This document shows, one piece after another, positions 45,871-55,255 of a stretch of DNA of 64,000 nt. The first letter of the stretch is position 1. Every line of letters begins with the position of its first letter. Source of the DNA: Legionella feeleii (GTDB lineage: Bacteria; Pseudomonadota; Gammaproteobacteria; Legionellales; Legionellaceae); NCBI RefSeq assembly GCF_001467625.1, contig NZ_LNYB01000081.1, positions 18,836 to 82,835 on the forward strand, read 5' to 3'. The notes beneath the pieces are model-generated. The model was not told the origin of the DNA, did not search any database, and saw only the letters and a program-made list of their open reading frames with translations. Both the position numbers and the translations under genes were made by a program.

Positions 45871-46668
45871 TTAACACTTCGATTTCTTAAGGCATTTTTC
45901 AAGCATTTTATTGGCTTGTACGGCATTGCGGAGATCTCTTGATTTAACCGCTGCGAGCAAATATTCCGATATGATACGTACCGGCTTAATGACCAATACC
46001 ATCTGCCTCAAGGCTGCCATCGTAGCCGGCGAGGCATTATTCGCATAGATTTGAAACAGGTGAGCCAATACCGAATAATCTTGCTTGCAATAGCGCGCTA
46101 CACTACAAAAAAACAGCCAGATATCTCTTGCCTGTGCTTGCGCGAGGCTCATTACTGCCACAGGATTTTCTTCCAAATCAATCAAGAAGACCGTGCCATT
46201 TTGCAAAGTCATATCGCGCAAAGAAGGCCGGCCATGACACAAATTAGCCTGGTGTAAATTGACAAGGGCAGACATTGCTTTTTCAAACAAAGCAACTCGT
46301 TCTTCGCGATCGGTGATTTGCTCTGCCAACTGCTGCAAATTTAAACCAACATCGCTGGTAATAATGTAATGGGACGTTGATGCTACAACGTCCGGTACGG
46401 GCAAGCCTTTTGTAGCAAATAGACGCAGGCGCTCTGCTTCCTGGATCAAACTATCCGATTTATCTGTAACCACTGTAGGATAAAAGGTAGCGATAGGAAT
46501 GACGTAAGTTAACAGCGAGGCCAGGCGGTGCCACCTCGTTCTTTTAGAGGGTGGACGGCGCTTTATCCAAATGGTTTGACCTTCCAGGTCGATACGGCTT
46601 AACAATTCTAAAGGATGCTTTTTTATATACTCATCCGCTATTTGAAGAACTTGCATTGTTGACTGCAT
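45871..46668 (-). CDS. Protein kinase-like protein
   Basis: About 265 residues from ATG 46668 (MQSTMQVLQIADEYIKK); a longer GTG frame to 46797 exists but lacks support. Near residue 155 the pattern NLCHGRPSLRDMTLQNG, then FLIDLEENP, parallels the catalytic loop and metal-binding Asp of kinase-fold proteins of the Kdo-kinase/WaaP and RIO-like group (His-Gly-x-x-x-x-Arg-Asp...Asp-x-Glu). A lysine for the VAIK site may be IWIKRRPP (about residue 35). Substrate unknown: lipopolysaccharide core sugar or protein. Upstream 46669-47069 has no gene. Confidence 0.65.
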   Translation of the reverse strand: MQSTMQVLQIADEYIKKHPLELLSRIDLEGQTIWIKRRPPSKRTRWHRLASLLTYVIPIATFYPTVVTDKSDSLIQEAERLRLFATKGLPVPDVVASTSHYIITSDVGLNLQQLAEQITDREERVALFEKAMSALVNLHQANLCHGRPSLRDMTLQNGTVFLIDLEENPVAVMSLAQAQARDIWLFFCSVARYCKQDYSVLAHLFQIYANNASPATMAALRQMVLVIKPVRIISEYLLAAVKSRDLRNAVQANKMLEKCLKKSKC

Positions 46669-47069
46669 ATTTTTACACCAATATAACTGGCGAGTACTAT
46701 ATTTAATAGTCACTAAATTTGCAAATAAACTCTTGGTATTCGCAACTGCATCCTTTCTTAGGGTCTTCACCCCCAATTTTAACCGCCGGCTTTCCACCCT
46801 AATTTATCGGTCATCTTTTTAAGAAAAATAGCTCGCTATTTATGCTATATTCAATTCTTATCATACCCTTGTTGCGCAGGGAAATTCCGGCCTATTTTGC
46901 ACAAACGAGTTTTTAGGGCTATCGGCTTTTAATTTGCCAATTTTAATCTAAGGCGGGAAACCACTGGATTCGTCTACCGAAAATGATAAACATTGTCTTC
47001 CTGCGCAATAGGGGTAGCAGGTAAGTTGGGCGCTTCGCCCAACACAATGAGGCATAATAGGAACAGCTT
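46669..47069. other. Intergenic stretch of 400 bases
   Basis: No protein frame with a ribosome site is seen. It holds TTGCGCAGG near 46873 and its inverse CCTGCGCAA near 47000, about 120 bases apart, and the hairpin at 47025-47043 listed separately. Confidence 0.5.
47025..47043 (-). terminator. Hairpin after the VOC protein gene
   Basis: GTTGGGCG (47025-47032), loop CTT, CGCCCAAC (47036-47043) form a perfect 8-base stem 26 bases downstream of the stop of the minus-strand VOC gene. Confidence 0.6.
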
Positions 47070-47549
47070 CTATTTTTTTGCCATTGATGCAAAGAAGGCC
47101 TCGGCCCGCTTCCCAATTTCATGCTGGGTCAAATCTTCTTGGTGTGTCGCGATCATCCAGGAATAACCAAAAGGATCTTGAAGATGCCCGGCACGATCCC
47201 CCCAAAACATATCGGTTACTGGCATTGTTTCCTGGCCTCCGGCAGCAACAGCCTGCTTGAAGAAGGCATCCACATTAGTGACGTAAAGAAAGAGTCCTAT
47301 TGGTGACTGTCCCAGTGTCTCAGCACTTTTTGCACAATTTTCCCCGCCATTCATCTCATCACCCATCATAATAATCGAATTACCGATTTTGATTGTGGCA
47401 TGCATAATTCCTTTTCCGTCAGGATTAGGAAAAAGATCAACAAGTTGGGCATTAAATGCTTTTTTGTAGAATTCAATGGCTTTTTGACTGTCTTTAAAGG
47501 TGAGGGTTGGTGTAACAGTATGAAACCCCTCTGGAACTGCCTGGGTCAT
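47070..47549 (-). CDS. VOC (glyoxalase/PhnB-like) family protein
   Basis: A 159-residue protein with two beta-alpha-beta-beta-beta modules. The N-terminal HTVTPTLTFKDSQKAIEFYKKAFNA and the C-terminal DRAGHLQDPFGYSWMIATHQED are typical of PhnB-like members. The metal-site residues of true glyoxalases are only partly present (Glu in the second half, DPFGYSW). Start after CTGAAGGAG. A role in resistance or metabolism of small molecules is possible; the family includes enzymes and binding proteins, so no reaction is claimed. Confidence 0.85.
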   Translation of the reverse strand: MTQAVPEGFHTVTPTLTFKDSQKAIEFYKKAFNAQLVDLFPNPDGKGIMHATIKIGNSIIMMGDEMNGGENCAKSAETLGQSPIGLFLYVTNVDAFFKQAVAAGGQETMPVTDMFWGDRAGHLQDPFGYSWMIATHQEDLTQHEIGKRAEAFFASMAKK

Positions 47550-47879
47550 GTTTCTTCTCCTTCAGTTTTTTTACAAAATTCCGCGTCAACGCTGTACTTT
47601 CGTCTAACTTCTTAATCTAATCAACAAAATAGCTTAAAAAATGAAGAATACAAAGGCTGGATGCTCTCATCCCGCCAATAAGAATTGGGCCCCGCTTGCT
47701 GCAAAATCCAGATTACCCAGTTACTATTCATTAAAAACTCCGCAGTGGGCCAATTAACAAGGTTATCCAGCCATATCATGAGTTAAAGAATGGAGTTATC
47801 CCGCTCATGCCTTTTCTGATTTTAATTTTTTAAAAAGATTACCTATACTCCAATAACTAACCCCATTGGAGGAACTGTA
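47550..47879. other. Intergenic stretch of 330 bases
   Basis: No supported gene. It lies between divergent genes and must hold the promoters for the VOC gene on one side and the cysteine-rich protein on the other; I did not identify clear -35 and -10 elements. Confidence 0.4.
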
Positions 47880-48068
47880 ATGGAATGCACATGCAACAAA
47901 TGCGGAATGGGTGTAAAAGGCTTAACCTGCAGTAAATGCAATACGTCCCTGGTTAAGGATACAATTAACAAGGATAACCATAAAATACAGGTGGCAAAAT
48001 GCCAGAAAGGATGTGGCATGATTAAATCACCTGTCTGCTGTGGCCAGGACATGACTTGCTCAAGCTAA
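47880..48068 (+). CDS. Small cysteine-rich metal-binding protein
   Basis: A 62-residue protein with a strong TTGGAGG site. Twelve cysteines are arranged as CTCNKC, CSKC, CQKGCG, PVCCGQ and MTC, a double zinc-ribbon-like or metallothionein-like pattern. His residue HKIQVAKC lies between. It probably binds zinc or copper. It is followed by a terminator, so it is a one-gene transcript. Confidence 0.75.
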   Translation: MECTCNKCGMGVKGLTCSKCNTSLVKDTINKDNHKIQVAKCQKGCGMIKSPVCCGQDMTCSS

Positions 48069-48073
48069 TAGCC

Positions 48074-48096
48074 AGATTGGACTCAAAGTCCAATCT
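48074..48096 (+). terminator. Hairpin after the cysteine-rich protein gene
   Basis: AGATTGGACT (48074-48083), loop CAA, AGTCCAATCT (48087-48096): a perfect 10-base stem starting 5 bases after the stop codon. No long T-run follows. Confidence 0.75.
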
Positions 48097-48383
48097 GACT
48101 CATCGCGCAGGCGAATAAACTGATTGCAGCCAGGGTGGGCTACTATTTTTATGCTCTTTTTGCATACTCCACATCGATACAAACGCGCCTGCACATGCCT
48201 GGGATATCTCTTGCCTATATGAAAAATTCGCATCCCAGCCTTGTAAAATGCATTTTCGTTCTCTTGATTTACGCCATTCCCTCCACAAGGTAACCAATAA
48301 TTTACCAAAATATTAACCATGAAAAGCATTGCTTTATTTGATACCATTATGTCTCAAATTCTTGACTTAACCAGAGAAGGCCA

Positions 48384-48854
48384 ATGAGCAAATTTTTTGA
48401 ACGTACCAAAAAACAATTAGTCGGCGATGTTGCTGTTGGTGCTATTGGCGGGGCAAAAAATGGTGTTTTTGGCAATCTCTTGTTAGCCGCCGGAAACCAT
48501 ATGGTTACTGTTGAATCACTCAGCACACTGGCTGGGGCATGTGCCCTTGGGGGAGCACTAACGATTATTCCAGCGATGATCGCCCACAACTGGTTATTTG
48601 CTAATAAGAATAGCGATACGTCTTTTCTTATGAAAATAGCAACCGTGGGCTTTAGAGGAGGCTTTGCTTTTATTTCAGGTTGTACCGGAGCAGCTGTTTT
48701 AGGATTGGCTATTATTCCTACCGGGCTAACTTCCCTAACAGCTTCGTTAACTTTTAGTTTACTTGTCTTGATGACTCGTATGATTGGTGAGGCGGCTGCT
48801 CCAGCACTCCAGTCCGACACAAACAAAAATGCAGCCATGAGCATTGCCTATTAA
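48384..48854 (+). CDS. Small membrane protein of unknown function
   Basis: A 156-residue protein with GAAGG before the ATG. Three or four glycine- and alanine-rich hydrophobic helices (SLSTLAGACALGGALTIIPA; GFRGGFAFISGCTGAAVLGL; SLTFSLLVLMTRMIG) indicate an integral membrane protein. The N terminus MSKFFERTKKQLVGDVAVGA is basic. No known family. The 315 bases upstream contain only the terminator and an unsupported reverse frame. Confidence 0.65.
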   Translation: MSKFFERTKKQLVGDVAVGAIGGAKNGVFGNLLLAAGNHMVTVESLSTLAGACALGGALTIIPAMIAHNWLFANKNSDTSFLMKIATVGFRGGFAFISGCTGAAVLGLAIIPTGLTSLTASLTFSLLVLMTRMIGEAAAPALQSDTNKNAAMSIAY

Positions 48855-48937
48855 CTATTTTTCTTTAATCAGGTACGCCTGTCCTGTTATAAAGAAGCCT
48901 TGCTAAATTTTTAACCACCAAAACGAGTAATCAAGGG

Positions 48938-51190
48938 TCACGAATCCTCTTTTTGTCCAGGGCAAAGATTATGGTCTTTCAGTGCTTTGACAATCGCATA
49001 ATTAATGTCGCTTGAAACAAGTTGTTTTAAATCGACATTTTTAATGAAATACCACAAATCAATGACAACATATAAAATATTATGCGCAGGCGTTAATTCA
49101 AAGAGCACTATAGGCTGATGGGGAGGCTCCTGAATGACATTGGGATTGCTCTTGACCACCTCAAGTAAAAGTTGCTTGGCTAGCTCAAAATCACTGTTAC
49201 TATCAAGAATAATCTGGCTATTCATGCGGCACATTTTATTGTTATGGTAGGTATAATTGGTAAAGGATTTATTAATCAGGCTTGAATTGGGAATAATGAC
49301 ATCAGCATGGGTTAAAGTCGTTATTTGTGTCGATAATAAACGTATTTTTTTTATGTAACCTTCCGTATCATCAATGATAACCAGATCACCCGGTGTAACT
49401 GGTTTACGCATTAGCAAAATGATGCCGCTGACAAAATCACTGACAAGATATTGTAAACCAAAACCCATTCCAATGGATAAGGCACCCGCAATGACGGCAA
49501 GGCTCATGAAATTAACCCCGGCCATCAACAGGGCTGATATGACAGCAATGACAAAAACAATATAAGTGATGAGCGTAGCAATAGTATCCTGGCGATATAA
49601 TTCACCTTTAAATGCGCTACGGCGTGCTACATAAGTCGACAAGGCCCTACCCAACATAATAAGTATACAGAATAGAATGGCGCCTCTTACTATTCGTTTT
49701 GGCCAGATGGAAATATCAGCAATAGTAAAGCCATTAAAATAAAGTGCTTTACCCGTATCAATGTAATATTGGGAAACTCCCCATATTTTCATAAATATGA
49801 AGAGCATAAATAGAATGAAGCCCGCATTCAGAATCATTCTTATAGTGAATAGTTCAATGAGTTTCTTGTGGGGTTTTAACCCCATCCAGGCATGAATTTT
49901 TTGCGAAAGAGGTTGTTCAGGAGCACTTAATAAAAAATAGACCTTTCCAAATAGTTGGGTTACCTTCCAGGTGATCCATATCAACAAGATGCTGGCAAAG
50001 ACATTGGGAAAAAAGTGAATAGCAAAATTAATATAGCCTAGCCAAGCCATAACAATAGTAAATAAGCTCATACCGGCTAATAAAATTTTAGCCAATTTAG
50101 CTTTAAGAGAAGAGATTGTTTTAAAAAAAGGAGGCCGGAAAATAAGCCATCCTAACCAACAGGCAGCCAGGCTAAGCAAGGTAATGAAAAGAGTGATGCG
50201 TAGCTCTAAAAGTTGAGGGGGAACCCATTGCCCGCGTATTAAAATGGCTCCTAGAGCCCCGCAAAGCAGTATAGTCATCAGAACAGTACATCGCTTTAGT
50301 AAAACAGCTCTTAGACTGTCCGTCATATAGCCTATATAATTTGCGCCTATAAGGAGAACGAATCTTAACAGGGCAATAGCAAGCAGATAGTAGAATAACG
50401 CATTGAATAATAAAATAATTCCTGGATAGGGTACCACTCCCGCCAAAACCCAATGAAAATATAAATTAGCTAGCAAGATAGGAAAAAGGAACGATAACGG
50501 CCATTGAAGGATGGGAGTTATCTCTTTGATAAAAAATGGTTTTTTAATATTGTTCTTGATAAAATTAATTCCAAATAAAACAAAAGCAATGCCTCCCAAC
50601 AAGATACTAACCACTATGACAAGATGGGTACTATTCAACTGTTGAATGCCGCTATACTGGTAAAACGTTTGCTCATTGAGTGGGAGTGTGAAGAATTGGC
50701 TATCGATTTTCTCCCAAATCGGCGATGTTCTGGTTAGAAGGTTGGATAAGCGGGTTTTAGACATTCTGGCATTAATTTCATTAATTACCTCCTGAGCCCT
50801 ATAATCAAAAAAAATACATTCTGCAGTTAGTTTTTCATTGAGACTTCTCTGGTTAATTAAATATTGATAGCGCGTATCTTTTTCTTCCTTTAAAACCGTC
50901 AATACGGAGTTATTTTTCAGCATCCCATCAATTTTTTGTAATTCTGCTTTTCCTTTTGATATGCACTGGTTGGCCTGCTCTTTGAGTACATTGATCGTTT
51001 TGACCGCCTCATACAGCTCACTATAATTCACCTTCGTTGCCAATTCGCGATTTATCTCTTCAAGCTGGTTAAGAGCCTGGGGGGCATTAAAACCGATGTT
51101 AGACTGAAATTGCGATTCGGCCGCCTTGGCAGCAGATAAAAGTAATAAAACAAAAAGCAGAATAAATACCGTTATTCTATATATTGGCAT
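48938..51190 (-). CDS. Large MscS-family mechanosensitive channel
   Basis: A 750-residue inner-membrane channel that opens under membrane tension to release solutes. Residues 1-23 are a signal sequence (ITVFILLFVLLLLSAAKAAE), about 30-190 a helical periplasmic domain, then multiple membrane helices (190-550), and the MscS core at about 560-740: LAVIAGALSIGMGFGLQYLVSDFVSGIILL (TM3, in part), PVTPGDLVIIDDTEGYIKKI (upper vestibule) and VIIPNSSLINKSFTNYT. Length and layout resemble KefA/MscK-type large homologues. It is a single gene. Confidence 0.9.
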   Translation of the reverse strand: MPIYRITVFILLFVLLLLSAAKAAESQFQSNIGFNAPQALNQLEEINRELATKVNYSELYEAVKTINVLKEQANQCISKGKAELQKIDGMLKNNSVLTVLKEEKDTRYQYLINQRSLNEKLTAECIFFDYRAQEVINEINARMSKTRLSNLLTRTSPIWEKIDSQFFTLPLNEQTFYQYSGIQQLNSTHLVIVVSILLGGIAFVLFGINFIKNNIKKPFFIKEITPILQWPLSFLFPILLANLYFHWVLAGVVPYPGIILLFNALFYYLLAIALLRFVLLIGANYIGYMTDSLRAVLLKRCTVLMTILLCGALGAILIRGQWVPPQLLELRITLFITLLSLAACWLGWLIFRPPFFKTISSLKAKLAKILLAGMSLFTIVMAWLGYINFAIHFFPNVFASILLIWITWKVTQLFGKVYFLLSAPEQPLSQKIHAWMGLKPHKKLIELFTIRMILNAGFILFMLFIFMKIWGVSQYYIDTGKALYFNGFTIADISIWPKRIVRGAILFCILIMLGRALSTYVARRSAFKGELYRQDTIATLITYIVFVIAVISALLMAGVNFMSLAVIAGALSIGMGFGLQYLVSDFVSGIILLMRKPVTPGDLVIIDDTEGYIKKIRLLSTQITTLTHADVIIPNSSLINKSFTNYTYHNNKMCRMNSQIILDSNSDFELAKQLLLEVVKSNPNVIQEPPHQPIVLFELTPAHNILYVVIDLWYFIKNVDLKQLVSSDINYAIVKALKDHNLCPGQKEDS

Positions 51191-51505
51191 TGCTGCTTAC
51201 TCCAACTCGCTTATAAGCTCGCGGGTTACAACAAAATCTGTGCCATTGCAAACACAGTGAAGCAAACCAGTACCTTTGGGTTGCTTTGCCAAGGCTCGTA
51301 ATGACGACATTTACATTCCCTGTGACCACTTACACCCGCAGTTAAGATCTTATTGTAATAATAGCAGTTAGAAATATAGATAAAGCAAAAACTTAGGATT
51401 TGAAGGTTAATCGTTAGCAGAGAGAGATTGAAATATTAAAGGGCATACAAACAGGCAAAATACCGGCTAAACTGTTTTCTCGCATCATCCTCTTGAATAG
51501 AGAAT

Positions 51506-51530
51506 AAAAACCCTCAAAAGGAGGGTTTTT
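51506..51530. terminator. Bidirectional intrinsic terminator
   Basis: AAAAACCCTC (51506-51515), loop AAAAG, GAGGGTTTTT (51521-51530). A perfect stem with T-run on both strands, suited to end the minus-strand gene whose stop is at 51560. The rest of 51191-51559 shows no gene. Confidence 0.85.
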
Positions 51531-51559
51531 AGTATAAAACTCTAGTTTTTACGCCTATC

Positions 51560-51949
51560 TTATAGACCAATACTCTTTGGTGGACAGATATAGGCATTAC
51601 CCATATTGGTAACATTGGTTTGTGACATATGGCCGCTCATATTCCCATCAAATCCGCTCATGGAGCCGGTATTTCCAGCTCGATTACTAATGATTTGAAT
51701 ATAATTAGCTCCCAGCCGGCTTGCTTTATTCTTCAAATCGTTCATAGCACCTTCTTCGAGATTTTTATTGGACGTCCAATCGCCAGTAAAGAAATTACCT
51801 TGATTTCCTACCACCTGCCCTACATATTTACATCCTTTAGGTGCTGCATTAGGAGATGCGATGACCCGTGCTGCCTGAGGATCCAGCTTTATAGATGCAC
51901 AAGCACACATTAGTACAGAAACCGCAATAATAGAGCTCATTTTTTTCAT
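51560..51949 (-). CDS. DUF4156-like lipoprotein
   Basis: A 129-residue lipoprotein with signal MKKMSSIIAVSVLMCACAS (lipobox region LMCAC). The mature part has LDPQAARVIASPNAAPKGCKYVGQVVGNQGNFFTGDWTSN (positions about 22-60; key segments CKYVGQVVG and NFFTG) and LKNKASRLGANYIQII, which match DUF4156 proteins of gammaproteobacteria. A pair of Cys (CKYVG and YICPP) may form a disulfide. Function unknown; terminated by the hairpin at 51506-51530. Confidence 0.82.
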   Translation of the reverse strand: MKKMSSIIAVSVLMCACASIKLDPQAARVIASPNAAPKGCKYVGQVVGNQGNFFTGDWTSNKNLEEGAMNDLKNKASRLGANYIQIISNRAGNTGSMSGFDGNMSGHMSQTNVTNMGNAYICPPKSIGL

Positions 51950-52086
51950 TTAGAACGCCCTCGCAAGGTTAAATATGGACGATTCTAAATTCAAATAAAA
52001 TTCAAATCAACGTGTTCAACTGAAGATTATTCCGCCCGTATAATAATCAAGGCTCGGTTTTAATGCTAAAATAGAACGCTCTATTT

Positions 52087-53082
52087 TTACTGCATGTTTA
52101 GACCTCGTTCCGGTACCACTTCTTCATGACCTTTTATCGCGTTCAATTGGCTTTTCATGTTTTGGACTGTTCCAGCTGCCGTAAAAACCGGTTTATAATC
52201 AAGGGCAATACAAAGGCTATTAATCAACCCTTTAAAGCCGGAGGTAACGGGTACTTTGGTTTCCAGCTCTCTTGCAGCTACTAAATGCATTGCGGTCTTG
52301 CTTTGATGATTATTTATAATATCTTCGGGTGTAGTTGCCACCACGCCGGCTTCTGATGTTGAAAGGGTAGTTAAAGCAGTCAGAGTCGTTTTAATTTCCT
52401 TACTCAATGAATCGCACAGGTGATTTACAACCTCTTTCTCTGCAGACGAAAGGTTTGGATCGTTGTTGGCTTTTTCTTTATAAGCTTTAATTTCTTCTAA
52501 TTGATTTAAATAATTATTAAGAACATCCGGTTTGACTTTATTAGTTTGAGCTAATGAAGCGAATACCTGGTTGGCATAGTGTTGTTCACTCTCCAGGATA
52601 GGTATCTCTTTTTCTGAGATAGTTCTTCCTGCATCGATCATGGTTTTATAGGATTCCGCTGTTTGTAAAATGGTATCTAAAAAACGTTTTTCTTTTGGAT
52701 CATCGGTTGTAGCACGTTTAGCTTTTAAAATTGAAATAAGCTCTTTTAATTCCTCTCGTGTTGTATCTGCTGCAATCCCAAAGGAGGAAATTTCGTTTTT
52801 TTCATCTGCAAATTGATTAAATCGCTCCAATGTTTCATTAATTTGCTTTTTAGCACTAAGCCTGTTATTTAATTCTACATGGCTCTGTGCCATTTGCAGA
52901 GTATATTCTTTTTTCGGTATCGCTCCTCTACGCAATAAATTATCGAGATCCTCTTCAATGGAGAATTTCGTATCATTAATGATCTGCTCATTAACTTCTT
53001 GGACATCCTTAAGATTTTTAATGGTAGGTTGTATCAAGGCTTGAACATCTTGTTTGGCCAGTTTTCTTGCTGAAAAGGGCAT
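52087..53082 (-). CDS. Coiled-coil protein of unknown function, possible effector
   Basis: A 331-residue protein without signal peptide or membrane segment, dominated by helices with Glu/Lys-rich heptads (SIEEDLDNLLRRGAIPKKEY; AKKQINETLERFNQFADEKN; LNNYLNQLEEIKAYKEKANN). The C terminus is charged and hydrophilic (HEEVVPERGLNMQ), a feature seen in many Dot/Icm substrates, but this is not proof. It is divergent from coq7, 180 bases away. No known domain. Confidence 0.65.
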   Translation of the reverse strand: MPFSARKLAKQDVQALIQPTIKNLKDVQEVNEQIINDTKFSIEEDLDNLLRRGAIPKKEYTLQMAQSHVELNNRLSAKKQINETLERFNQFADEKNEISSFGIAADTTREELKELISILKAKRATTDDPKEKRFLDTILQTAESYKTMIDAGRTISEKEIPILESEQHYANQVFASLAQTNKVKPDVLNNYLNQLEEIKAYKEKANNDPNLSSAEKEVVNHLCDSLSKEIKTTLTALTTLSTSEAGVVATTPEDIINNHQSKTAMHLVAARELETKVPVTSGFKGLINSLCIALDYKPVFTAAGTVQNMKSQLNAIKGHEEVVPERGLNMQ

Positions 53083-53261
53083 AATCTCTCGTAAATGACG
53101 AACCGTTCATTTTTTACTATAGTTCACCCAACAATTAGTTGCGCAATATTTAATCAAAATTACACCCGATCATTTCCACCTCCTTTAAAAACCCCTCCAC
53201 TGCTTCAATCCAGACCATATTCAGGCTACCATTAGCTAACCACATCTTAATTGAGACTCCC

Positions 53262-53903
53262 ATGCGCCATTTAAGCGTGTTTGAAAATTTGCTATGCGGG
53301 ATGGATGCAGCCTTACGCACCCTAATCCCTCCTGCACAGAGGATCAGCAAACGGAATACACCCGGTGCAGAACTTGCCATACCTCCATTGGCAGTAAATG
53401 AACAGCGTCATGTCGCGGGGTTAATGCGGGTTAACCATGCAGGCGAGGTCTGCGCTCAGGCATTGTATCAAGGCCAGGCGTTGACAGCGCAACTAGGGGA
53501 GATCAAAACCCAGATGGAGCAAGCAGCTGCAGAAGAAATTGACCACCTGGCCTGGTGTGAAGAGCGCCTGCATGAATTAAACAGTCAACCAAGTCTGTTA
53601 AATCCTTTGTGGTATTTTGGTTCCTTTATGATTGGTGCGTTGGCCGGCTTGGCTGGCGATCGCTGGAGCCTTGGTTTTGTAGCTGAAACCGAATTACAAG
53701 TCTCTGCTCATTTGCACAAACATTTGCAGAAATTGCCCGTTCAGGACACAAAGAGCAAAGCCATCCTGGCTCAGATGTATGAGGATGAAATGCACCATGC
53801 CGATGTTGCCAAAGAAGCCGGTGCGGCAGAATTGCCCTTTGTTATTAAAAAACTAATGCAGGGAGTATCTAAACTGATGACGCACTCCAGTTACCATATT
53901 TAA
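53262..53903 (+). CDS. coq7: 2-polyprenyl-3-methyl-6-methoxy-1,4-benzoquinone monooxygenase
   Basis: A 213-residue di-iron hydroxylase of ubiquinone biosynthesis (C6 step). Metal ligands appear in the two halves of the ferritin-like bundle: MRVNHAGEVCAQALYQGQ, EEIDHLAWCEERL, AETELQVSAHLHKHL and YEDEMHHADVAKEAGA. Coq7 replaces the flavoprotein UbiF in many gammaproteobacteria, so it complements ubiH and the ubiI-like gene of this window. The stop and the next gene's start are two bases apart. Confidence 0.93.
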   Translation: MRHLSVFENLLCGMDAALRTLIPPAQRISKRNTPGAELAIPPLAVNEQRHVAGLMRVNHAGEVCAQALYQGQALTAQLGEIKTQMEQAAAEEIDHLAWCEERLHELNSQPSLLNPLWYFGSFMIGALAGLAGDRWSLGFVAETELQVSAHLHKHLQKLPVQDTKSKAILAQMYEDEMHHADVAKEAGAAELPFVIKKLMQGVSKLMTHSSYHI

Positions 53904-53905
53904 TT

Positions 53906-55240
53906 ATGAGTAATTTTCTTCTCATTCTTGCCGGCTTTGCTCTCGTTCTATTGAACGCTTTTTTTGTTGCCGCTGAATTCGGCATGGTAAAACTGCGCCA
54001 CACACGAGTTGAGGCAATCAAAACGCAATATCCCTGGCGCGGCAATATTCTGGCAAAGGTGCATCAACAGCTCGACGCTTATTTGTCAGCTTGTCAGCTT
54101 GGTATAACCCTGGCCTCCCTGGGTTTAGGCTGGATCGGGGAGCCAGCTTTTACTCGTCTACTTTCGCCACTATTATTGAAATTAGGCCTTGTCCAACCTG
54201 CTTTGATTGAATTTATTAGTTTTGTCATCGCCTTTTCACTCTTATCTTTTCTTCATATTGTTGTCGGTGAATTAATGCCAAAATCACTGGCTATTCGCCA
54301 AAGCGAGCAAATTTCATTATGGACAGCCGCGCCCTTGTATTTTTTCTATTGGTTAATGTATCCCGTCATTTGGGTACTTAATTCCTGCTCCAATTTTCTT
54401 CTTAAACGCTTGGGATTGGACATTATCCATCCAGGTGAGCAATTTCATTCAAGTGAGGAAATCAAATTAATCTTGCGTTCCAGTCAAGTACACGGTGAAT
54501 TGACCCAGCAAGAAAGCAGCATTCTGGCTCATACGCTGGAATTGGGTGATCTGCGTGCTATGGATGTTATGCGTCCTTATGATGACATGATTATGCTTGA
54601 TAGCCACATTGCCAGTGACCAATTAATTGAAGTTCTAAATCGCTATCGCTACAGTCGCTATCCAGTCTATGATAGAGCAAAGAAACAAATTATTGGCATC
54701 CTTCATGTGAAAGACTTACAACCCCTATTACACGAAACACAAGCCAATAGAGAGCTGTCTTTAGAGGAATTAATAAGGCCTGTACCCAAAATTTCCTACC
54801 GACAACCTGCCTTGTCCTTATTACGCCAGTTTCAAGAGGGAATGCCTCATTTTGCTTTGGTTTATGGTCGCCAGGGGGCTATCGTGGGGTTTTTAACCTT
54901 GGATAATTTATTGCATCTGGTTATAGGTGTTATCCAGGATGAATTCCACAAAACTCATGATGCCTGGGTAAAACAGCGCGATGGCAGCATCATCGCACGC
55001 GGAGATTGTACCCTCCATGCCCTTGAGCGCGCCTTAAATCATGAATTAACATTAGGTATCGAAGAGGAAGAGGAGGAAGTTGCTACCGTAGCTGGTCTGA
55101 TATTACACCAGGTAGGCTCGGTCCCAAAAGAAGGGGATACGGTTTCATTCCCTGACTTTCTTGCCATCATTGAGCGCATACAGGGAGCTCGTATTAAACA
55201 GGTAAGAATTATCCCTAAACACAGAGAGCAGGCCAATTAA
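53906..55240 (+). CDS. CNNM/CorC-type membrane protein with CBS domains
   Basis: A 444-residue protein of the HlyC/CorC/CNNM family. The N-terminal DUF21 domain has four helices (NFLLILAGFALVLLNAFFVAAEFG; SACQLGITLASLGLGWIGEPAF). Two CBS domains follow (MDVMRPYDDMIMLD; LIRPVPKISYRQPAL) and the C terminus is a CorC_HlyC domain (RGDCTLHALERALNHELTLG). Members are linked to Mg/Co efflux or ion homeostasis. It directly follows coq7 and precedes the phosphate transporter, perhaps co-transcribed. Confidence 0.88.
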   Translation: MSNFLLILAGFALVLLNAFFVAAEFGMVKLRHTRVEAIKTQYPWRGNILAKVHQQLDAYLSACQLGITLASLGLGWIGEPAFTRLLSPLLLKLGLVQPALIEFISFVIAFSLLSFLHIVVGELMPKSLAIRQSEQISLWTAAPLYFFYWLMYPVIWVLNSCSNFLLKRLGLDIIHPGEQFHSSEEIKLILRSSQVHGELTQQESSILAHTLELGDLRAMDVMRPYDDMIMLDSHIASDQLIEVLNRYRYSRYPVYDRAKKQIIGILHVKDLQPLLHETQANRELSLEELIRPVPKISYRQPALSLLRQFQEGMPHFALVYGRQGAIVGFLTLDNLLHLVIGVIQDEFHKTHDAWVKQRDGSIIARGDCTLHALERALNHELTLGIEEEEEEVATVAGLILHQVGSVPKEGDTVSFPDFLAIIERIQGARIKQVRIIPKHREQAN

Positions 55241-55255
55241 GTTTAAGGACAAATC

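Noticed and set aside
46669..46797. GTG-started extension of the kinase-like protein
   Set aside because: The extra 43 residues are basic and low-complexity with no ribosome site. ATG 46668 begins a normal domain.
48060..48347. Minus-strand 95-codon frame with RCGVCKKSIKIVAHPGCNQF
   Set aside because: Its 3' end reads through the perfect terminator hairpin of the preceding gene and overlaps that gene's last codons. No ribosome site was found, so I treat it as a chance frame despite the Cys pair.
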